Below are positions 60,601-64,000 of a stretch of 64,000 nt of DNA, one piece after another. How positions within the stretch are numbered: the first letter of the stretch is position 1; each line of letters begins with the position of its first letter. This DNA is from Taeniopygia guttata (Eukaryota; Chordata; Aves; Passeriformes; Estrildidae). Below the pieces are notes generated by a model, which was given only the letters and a program-made list of their open reading frames with translations, was not told the DNA's origin and did no database searches. A program made the translations under genes and the position numbers. The stretch covers positions 1,736,001 through 1,800,000 of the forward strand of contig NC_133025.1 in the NCBI RefSeq assembly GCF_048771995.1. The letters run 5' to 3'.

Positions 60601-62422
60601 ATGGATGATGGATGGATGGATGATGGATGGATGGATGATGGATGAGTGATGGATGGATGATGGATGGATGGATGGATGGATGGATGGATGGATGGATGGA
60701 TGGATGGAGGGATGATGGATGATGGATGGATGGATAAATGGATGGATAAATGGATGGATAAATGGATGGATGATGGATGGATGATGGATGGATGATGGAT
60801 GGATGGATGGTGGATGGATGGATGATGGATGATGGATGATGGATGATGGATGAATGATGGATGAATGATGGATGGGTGGATGGATGGATGGATGGATAGA
60901 TGGATGGATGGATGATGGATGGATAGATGGATGGATAGATGGATGGATGGATGGATGGATGATGGATGGATGATGGATGGATGATGGATGGATGGATGGA
61001 TGATGGATGGATGGATGATGAATGGATGGAGGATGGATGGATGGATGGATGATGGATGATGGATGGATGGATGACAAATTTCAGAATTACTAAAACCTGG
61101 ATTTTTCTATCAGGTTACTCAGTTGTGAATTAATTCAGCACCAAAATGGGGTGTGGTGTACAAAGGTTGATCTCAGTGCCTGCTGGAGTCAATATAGTAA
61201 TAATAATAATCCACATATATTTATAGCGTATTCCACCAGATTATATGGAAGAATTTTCCTAGAATTTCGCAAATATCATAACAAAACTGCAGAGCAGCAA
61301 AAATTCCATTTTTCACAGGAGAAACGAGACTGGGAGAAGTCACCTGGGAATGGTGAGACTGGAAAAAGAGTATCCACCTGCCTCTCCCTTCCATGCTTTT
61401 CATGGAATCATCTCCTCCTTCCAGTAAACATGGAAATTTCCCTTTATGAACACAAAATGTGCCCCAAACAGCACATGCTGCAACCAAATTCCAGTTCAGA
61501 CACCACAGCAGGTAGAAGTTTCCAACCCAACAGAATTTCTGTCAAGCAGGATTGTGGGGGAAGAGGCTTGCTACAACTGCAAGCCCAGGTTTTGTATTAT
61601 TTATTTCGAAAACTTCCAAAATGAAATGATGTTTTCTTACCTTTTCTTCCACTGAAACCTTTTTGAGATCCAGTTCTGTGACTTGGAGCAACATGAAAAT
61701 CGCAGAGAGCCAATAACCCTCTTTTTCCTGAGAGAAAAAGTTTCCATTTTGAGGAAAAAGTCTTCATATCATCCAGCCAGTATTTAATTCCAATCGACTA
61801 GAATTAAATTTGCCTTTATACATTGCAAAATTAAAGTGTTTTTACCCTGAAGGGTGTCACACTGCCCAAACTGACCCTTCACAAGCTCAGCTGCTGGAGC
61901 AAGAGCTGAGTTGTTCAAGAATTTGCAACCACAATATTCAAAAGGCCATGATGGGAATTCAAAAATGGAAAGGGATTTATCAGACTTTGCTTAGGAGAAG
62001 GACATCTCAGCAGGAAAAGCCTTTCAGATAATGGAAAATCAGGAATAGTCTATTGCAGGTATTTTTCCTGCTAATTTCATTGCGTGCCATGACAGACCAG
62101 CCTCATAAAAGCCAATAAAACCTGGCAATTACAAGAAAAAAATTAAACTCTTAATATTTTTCTTCTTTCTGATATTGGGAATGACTGTAAAAATCACACA
62201 AAATTTAGAAATCACAAGGGTTGGGATAGAATTGCCTTTGATCACTCAGGACAAATGACCTGCCCACTTCTAGAGACAGAAACTGGGGCTAAAATGATTC
62301 AAACCATCAGGTTTAGGTTATAATTTTTGGTTCTTTCTTACCTGTAGAGGGTTTTTTAGAAGATTTACATCCCTGAGGAGAGGCAGATCTTTAATCCATT
62401 TAAGCTCACTGACCTCAGCCAC
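30484..62422 (-). CDS. LRGUK: LRGUK, LRR and guanylate-kinase domain protein (5' part outside window)
   Basis: The mammalian protein is testis-enriched and needed for manchette/basal-body function in sperm head shaping and tail growth. Exons seen, in transcript order: 62422-62342, 61727-61641, 60412-60306, 56092-55973, 51842-51746, 50745-50632, 47854-47653, 45993-45889, 38275-38118, 36731-36673, 30610-30484. They join in phase to 1257 nt (418 residues plus stop). Order of parts: last LRR ([20 protein letters not shown]), linker ([14 protein letters not shown], then [13 protein letters not shown]), P-loop region ([18 protein letters not shown]), CHTTR motif, [69 protein letters not shown], then a low-complexity tail. 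N-terminal LRR exons should lie right of 64000. The P-loop Lys is Arg here. The 3' end is uncertain: the TGA overlaps a perfect donor. Confidence 0.93.
30660..31550. repeat. ~65-bp tandem repeat with variable ATT run
   Basis: About twelve units of 'tttagcacagcccaagtggg' then 'gtgaggttcatcagaaattg' then a variable T/ATT run, with (ATT)n(ATC)n at 30738-30800. It begins some 50-80 nt upstream of the LRGUK exon at 30610. Confidence 0.92.
31555..32280. other. LRGUK intron, single-copy portion
   Basis: No exon or array recognised. Confidence 0.5.
32285..32640. repeat. (TATAA)n microsatellite and AT-rich flank
   Basis: About 150 bp of nearly perfect 5-bp ATAAT/TATAA repeats (32310-32445), then 'tacgtaacgtaacgtaacat' and a TATATA-type tract. 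Confidence 0.95.
33048..33110 (-). mobile_element. Short CR1 LINE 3' tail
   Basis: 'agaatggtttgggtagaagg' followed by gacctcaaaactcccgtgggcag is the minus-orientation CR1 terminus. A minisatellite starts directly beside it. Confidence 0.75.
33112..33875. repeat. 11-12-bp AT-rich minisatellite (GATTTAATTCT)
   Basis: About 65 units alternating 'ttgatttaattctgattta' and 'ctctgaattaattcttg' forms, AATT-rich. The phrase AATTAATT makes many units self-complementary. Confidence 0.93.
34345..34512. repeat. Small tandem repeat (~50 bp, about 3.5 units)
   Basis: Units of 'agagatatccactgcagaaa' plus 'aatatatttaaatagatatt'. Confidence 0.9.
34800..36600. repeat. ~20-bp purine-rich minisatellite with CCCTAA core
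   Basis: About 88 units of 'gaagaaaccctaaaaagtgg' and variants. A 232-bp higher-order duplication is visible (35441-35672 repeated from 35673). The array ends about 70 nt downstream of the LRGUK exon 36673-36731. Confidence 0.95.
36673..36731 (-). CDS. LRGUK: LRGUK tail exon (2)
   Basis: Acceptor TCCCAG|GAAG, donor CCACAG|GTAACC, 59 nt. Encodes [19 protein letters not shown] in the inherited frame. It is short, basic and without a recognisable domain. It lies between two AT- and purine-rich arrays. Confidence 0.7.
37270..37995. repeat. AT-rich tract and (TATAA)n/(TGATA)n microsatellite
   Basis: TATATA-rich sequence to about 37610, then 5-bp repeats switching between TGATA and TAATA forms, with over 170 bp of near-perfect TAATA at 37815-37992. 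Confidence 0.95.
38118..38275 (-). CDS. LRGUK: LRGUK tail exon (1)
   Basis: Acceptor TCCCAG|GTTC, donor CCGTG|GTAAGG, 158 nt, in phase with the previous exon. Encodes a Ser/Pro-rich tail starting [20 protein letters not shown] and ending [12 protein letters not shown]. Supported by phase and splice sites, not by a recognised domain. Confidence 0.75.
38440..39590. repeat. 19-bp minisatellite (GGATCCATGTTTGATAAGG)
   Basis: About 60 units with TTAGA, AAGAA and AAAA variants. Nearly every unit holds GGATCC. Starts 165 nt upstream of the LRGUK exon at 38275. Confidence 0.95.
39600..39950 (+). mobile_element. LTR-like ERV fossil next to the 19-bp array
   Basis: 'gtataaaaagcatccatgc' followed 3' by 'gaataaaaccagcttggag' resembles a TATA box and poly-A signal of a plus-sense retroviral LTR. 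The array ends where this block begins. Family not determined; borders approximate. Confidence 0.45.
40265..40645 (+). mobile_element. Two short CR1 LINE 3' tails
   Basis: 'tggaaggtgtccctgcccat' with gggctttaaggtcccttc near 40290-40345, and 'gttggaactggatgggcttt' with ccctcccaacccaaacca near 40575-40620. Both in plus orientation. Confidence 0.75.
40646..42050. other. LRGUK intron, single-copy portion
   Basis: AT-rich intron sequence. A short direct repeat ('ttaatagatttaataaattt') occurs at 41951 and 42026. No exon recognised. Confidence 0.5.
42055..42385 (+). mobile_element. CR1 LINE 3' fragment
   Basis: Plus orientation. Contains 'ggttggattttgggaaaatt', 'gcactgccaggctccccagg' and a degraded tail 'gggtcccttccccctcagga'. 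Confidence 0.8.
42680..45765. repeat. ~40-bp minisatellite, 3.1 kb, in LRGUK intron
   Basis: About 75 units of 'gagtcaggaaactccatctg' plus 'agcccaaaaccatcctcagg', with shorter units lacking one half. The largest array in the window. It ends 125 nt downstream of the LRGUK exon 45889-45993. Confidence 0.95.
45889..45993 (-). CDS. LRGUK: LRGUK exon, end of guanylate-kinase domain
   Basis: Acceptor CTGCAG|ATGA, donor GGCAG|GTAAAG, 105 nt. Encodes [20 protein letters not shown] and on to [14 protein letters not shown], matching the helix LSELIREYLGL of the family. Confidence 0.9.
46510..47652. repeat. Tandem duplication (~605 bp period) containing an LTR-like fossil
   Basis: Phrases 'gacctgaggc-gtgg-gaagcttccag', 'cacagggtgggaaactcag', 'gagtccaaacaagaaatatc' and 'attatcccaaaggaaatcag' occur in both units. 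Within each unit (about 46600-46975 and 47195-47570) a block with 'acaagatggaggtttt'-type sequence and 'aactaataaacat' looks like an avian ERV LTR. The right edge of unit 2 reaches the LRGUK splice donor. Confidence 0.8.
47653..47854 (-). CDS. LRGUK: LRGUK exon, C-terminal half of guanylate-kinase domain
   Basis: Acceptor TTTCAAG|GGCG, donor ACACAG|GTGAGT, 202 nt. Encodes [20 protein letters not shown] and on to YFHAVIYT. The upstream side runs directly into a tandem array made of copies of this acceptor region, and the downstream side abuts a tandem LTR duplication. Confidence 0.94.
47855..49190. repeat. ~75-bp tandem array made from an LRGUK splice acceptor region
   Basis: About seventeen diverged units, each with 'ctccttgaaaataaagcag' and 'aaattgagtgtttgttgaac'. 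On the transcript strand this reads CTGCTTTATTTTCAAG|GAGAAA. The authentic acceptor of the exon ending at 47854 is TTCTGCTTTATTTTCAAG|GGCG, so the first unit is the real splice site. Confidence 0.93.
49675..50560 (+). mobile_element. LTR-like ERV fossil with internal ~100-bp duplications
   Basis: Contains 'ggataaaagggctctgtaat' and 'cacacaataaacacacactt' followed by a U5-like 'gttagagagtttttgtccc'. Segments near 50143 and 50243, and near 50385 and 50475, are short tandem copies. Reads as a plus-sense solo LTR; borders and family uncertain. Confidence 0.5.
50632..50745 (-). CDS. LRGUK: LRGUK exon, guanylate-kinase core
   Basis: Acceptor TTTCAG|GGGA, donor ATAGAG|GTGAGC, 114 nt, phase 0. Encodes [20 protein letters not shown] and on to [18 protein letters not shown], corresponding to the YG-S region and the conserved hydrophobic strand of the kinase fold. 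Confidence 0.93.
51746..51842 (-). CDS. LRGUK: LRGUK exon, guanylate-binding region
   Basis: Acceptor CCCCAG|GCCC, donor GAAGCT|GTAAGT, 97 nt. Encodes [20 protein letters not shown] and on to [17 protein letters not shown] and FDYYF match the GMP-binding motifs SHTTR and G-DY-F of guanylate kinases. Confidence 0.93.
52310..54570. repeat. ~205-bp tandem repeat with two alternating unit types
   Basis: The phrase 'ggaattccctgccatccca' recurs roughly every 200-212 bp (52743, 52945, 53149, 53350, 53557, 53757, 53968, 54180, 54381). Type 1 units have 'acaatttgagactcaagtat' with 'gctggctcttgttctg'; type 2 have 'taatttaatactg' with 'gtgggtctggttctg'. In LRGUK intron before the exon at 51842. Confidence 0.93.
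55320..55790. repeat. G/T-rich low-complexity tract
   Basis: (T)n(G)n-type 'ttttggttttttttgttttg' sequence over about 470 bp; A/C-rich on the transcript strand. The open frames here are composition artefacts. Confidence 0.9.
55973..56092 (-). CDS. LRGUK: LRGUK exon, start of guanylate-kinase domain
   Basis: Acceptor TTGCAG|CACT, donor TTTGG|GTATGT, 120 nt. Encodes [20 protein letters not shown] and on to [20 protein letters not shown]. The P-loop position that is Lys in GxxxxGK motifs is Arg (GPVAGGRR), so nucleotide binding is questionable. Confidence 0.92.
56500..57230. other. LRGUK intron, single-copy portion
   Basis: AT-rich, no exon or array recognised. A TATA-rich stretch lies at 56868-56950. 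Confidence 0.5.
57250..57365. repeat. Short G/T-rich low-complexity tract
   Basis: 'ttgtttgtttgttttggttt' type sequence directly upstream of a CR1 fragment. Confidence 0.9.
57425..57690 (-). mobile_element. CR1 LINE 3' fragment
   Basis: Minus orientation: 'aaatcatggaacggggtggg' tail, then 'cagcctggacaattccaggg' and 'cctgatccaggcttgg'. Confidence 0.75.
57725..58480. repeat. Tandem duplication, ~422-bp period, two copies
   Basis: 'catcaggagaacatttccat', 'tggttctcaacacaaaaact' and 'gattctggaaaagt-ttgggct' occur at both 57799-57930 and 58221-58350. About 85-90% alike by eye. Confidence 0.9.
58452..58508. repeat. Long near-perfect inverted repeat (hairpin)
   Basis: GTATCGGGCTGGAA (58464-58477) pairs with TTCCAGACCGATAC (58485-58498) with one mismatch and a 7-nt loop. 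The flanks CCCCA and TGGGG, then GGAA and TTCC, extend the stem to about 22-25 pairs. Confidence 0.85.
59463..59880. repeat. Segmental duplication copy 1 (LRGUK intron)
   Basis: Shares 'aattaattcagcaccaaaat', 'attccaccagattat-tggaagaattttcc' and 'aaacgagactgggagaagtc' with 61078-61465. Contains an (ATC/ATT) microsatellite at 59583-59632, much longer than in the other copy. Confidence 0.92.
60306..60412 (-). CDS. LRGUK: LRGUK exon, linker (2)
   Basis: Acceptor TCACAG|GTGG, donor GGACAG|GTGAGT, 107 nt. Encodes [20 protein letters not shown] and on to [13 protein letters not shown], aligning with VAAVNLYDPPLEVIAAQDH of the family. It is sandwiched between two copies of a ~400-bp duplication and lies 70 nt from a (GGAT)n array. 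Confidence 0.9.
60483..61073. repeat. (GGAT)n microsatellite array
   Basis: About 590 bp of ATGG tetranucleotides interrupted by ATGATGG shifts. Starts 70 nt upstream of the LRGUK exon at 60412. Confidence 0.97.
61078..61465. repeat. Segmental duplication copy 2 (LRGUK intron)
   Basis: Direct repeat of 59463-59880, about 1.6 kb away. The two copies flank an LRGUK exon and the (GGAT)n array. The copy begins at the end of that array. Confidence 0.92.
61641..61727 (-). CDS. LRGUK: LRGUK exon, LRR-to-kinase linker (1)
   Basis: Acceptor CTCTCAG|GAAA, donor GAAAAG|GTAAGA, 87 nt, phase 0 at both ends. Encodes [20 protein letters not shown] and on to LKKVSVEEK, matching the LRGUK segment [19 protein letters not shown] recalled from human. 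Confidence 0.9.
62342..62422 (-). CDS. LRGUK: LRGUK exon, last leucine-rich repeat
   Basis: Acceptor GCTCAG|GTGG, donor CTACAG|GTAAGA, 81 nt in phase 0. Encodes [20 protein letters not shown] and on to LLKNPLQ, an LRR followed by the cap. This is the most 5' exon visible. I found no further LRR exon between 62423 and 64000. Confidence 0.85.
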
Positions 62423-63034
62423 CTGAGCAGGGACAGAAACAGAGCATAAATCGGTGGCAACAGAATCCATGAGAACTAGGCAAGGGAAATGAAGTATTTT
62501 AATGCCTGCTCTTCGAATTTGGGCATAAAAAAAGTAATTCTAAATCACAAAAGGGTTTACATGTTAACTGCACTCAATGAGGCACTTCCAGGCACAAAAG
62601 GAGACAACCTGGCTGTTAGCTGGAGCAGCAGGATGATCCACACAGCAATTTGCAAGCACCTGCATTTTCCCAGTTCCTTCAAATGTCAAACCCCTGACAC
62701 ATTTGGCTTTTTATGTGCTGATGTGCTCAAGTGAGGCAATTCTGCAGTTAAAATCATGCTATGGCTGGGTAGTTTAAAAAAAAAAAAAAAAAGTCCTTCA
62801 AAGAGTTTCATTTCACTGAAGTTCAAGTTCATCCTACAGAACTTGCAGCACTTGGCTAAAAAAGGACCAGGATTTTTGTCCTTGGATGTGTCCAGAGGGA
62901 TAAAACAGGGGGTACAGAGGATCCAGCCTATTTGGGGTGTCAGCTGTGCACAAAGCAAAGCTGGGCACTCAGTTATGGGGGTTCATCAAGGTTTGTGTGG
63001 CCCAAACCAACCTGGTTTTCTGCTGAAAGATGGA
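62423..63034. other. LRGUK intron at right side of window
   Basis: No exon recognised on the minus strand. The LRR-coding exons expected upstream must lie further right. Confidence 0.5.
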
Positions 63035-63820
63035 ATCAGAGAATCGTCATGGAATAGGTTGGAAGGATCTTCAAACTCATCCATGGCAGGGACACCTCCC
63101 ACTGTCCCAGGGGGCTCCAGCCCCAGTGTCCAGCCTTTCCTTGGACATTCCAGGGATCCAGGGGCAGCCCCAGCTGCTCTGGCAATCCCAGCCCAGCCAG
63201 GAATTCCTCATTCCCAAGATCCCATCCATGGCTGCCCTCTGGCAGTGGGAGCCATTCCCTGTGTCCTGTCCCTGCAGGCCTTGTCCCCAGTCCCTCTGCA
63301 GCTCTCCTGGAGCCCCTTCAGGCCCTGGAATGTGCTGGAAGCTCTCCCTGGATCCTTCTCCTCTCCAGGGGAACATTCCCAGCTCTCCCAGCCTGACATT
63401 GGATCCATCTCCTCTCCAAGAAATTCATGGACCCAGGGCCTTCACTTGGAATCTCAGGAAGCCATGAAGGGTCTCCTTTCCCTTATCCTTTCTTTTCTAT
63501 CCCCATTTTCCATAAAAATCCCTTGGGATGGATTCTGAGTGTCCCAAATCCCAGAATCCTGGACCAGTTTGGGTGGGAAGGGACCTCAAAGCTCATTCCA
63601 GGGACACCTGCCATGATCTCAGGGGGCTCCAGTCCTTCCTTGGACATTCCAGGGATCCAGGGGCAGCCCCAGCTGCTCTGGCAATCCCAGCCCAGCCAGG
63701 AATTCCTCATTCCCAAATCCAATCTAAACCTCTCCTCTTTTAGTGTAGAACCACTCCCTTTTCTCCTGTCTGTGTTTTTTCCATGTAAAAGCCTCTCTCC
63801 ATTTCTTTCACAGCCCCTTT
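63035..63820 (-). mobile_element. Composite CR1 LINE fragment (third copy)
   Basis: Minus orientation: an older CR1 part (aaacctctcctcttttagtg, 63725-63765) leads into a tail (63560-63600), the same junction 'cagaatccatcccaagggat' then TTTTTATGG, a body and a final tail at 63040-63070. Confidence 0.8.
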
Positions 63821-64000
63821 TAAATCCTGAAAGCCCAACTGAACCTAAAAGCCTCTGGATTTTCCTAATTCATACTCAATCCTTTTAAAGTCTCTAAAAA
63901 TATAAATCTCAACCACAGCCTACTCAAAACTTCCTCTGAGATCAGAATAACCCCACCCAGGACAGTTTTGATGACAGTTTTGATTTATTTCTTAAATAAC

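Noticed and set aside
60400-61077. 225-residue His/Pro/Ser/Ile frame on minus
   Set aside because: Translation of (GGAT)n.

Overview
The window looks like bird nuclear DNA. It holds single-copy vertebrate genes with GT-AG introns, many avian-type CR1 LINE 3' ends (in either orientation, with the typical 'ggtcccttcc-accca-accatt' tail), ERV-like LTR remnants, and an exceptional load of minisatellites. A songbird is plausible from the CR1 and LTR flavour, but the species cannot be fixed from sequence alone. No bacterial genes, CRISPR arrays, tRNAs or rRNAs were seen.

Two protein genes are supported, both on the minus strand. (1) SLC35B4, a nucleotide-sugar transporter, is complete: ten coding exons between 22787 (ATG) and 6446 (stop) give a 330-residue protein, with a CpG-rich promoter around 22.8-23.07 kb and a likely poly(A) site near 3.85 kb. 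Its last intron has U12-type splice signals. (2) LRGUK (leucine-rich repeat and guanylate-kinase domain protein) is 5'-truncated by the right window edge. Eleven exons run from 62422 down to about 30484: the last LRR, the guanylate-kinase-like domain and a C-terminal tail. The upstream LRR exons lie beyond position 64000. The order (LRGUK, then SLC35B4, read leftwards) matches the 7q33 neighbourhood in human, but as I recall it the human pair is convergent, whereas here both genes point the same way.

Layout: 1-3840, sequence beyond SLC35B4 with a composite CR1 and a minisatellite; 3845-22990, SLC35B4 with arrays in its 3' UTR and most introns; 22.9-23.07 kb, promoter, possibly bidirectional; 23.2-30.2 kb, intergenic CR1, LTR pieces and four tandem arrays; 30.4-62.4 kb, LRGUK with very large intronic arrays; 63.0-63.8 kb, a third composite CR1.

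The most unusual theme is tandem-repeat growth at gene structure boundaries. In SLC35B4 intron 9 and in one LRGUK intron the array begins at a real 3' splice site, and its units carry copies of that splice-site sequence, so each gene has a row of decoy acceptors next to the authentic one. Several other arrays start within about 80-280 nt upstream of an exon. Other points of interest are a Walker-A Lys-to-Arg change in the LRGUK kinase-like domain, inverted composite CR1 copies bracketing SLC35B4, one leader sequence placed before two different arrays, and an LTR-bearing tandem duplication whose edge falls on a splice donor.
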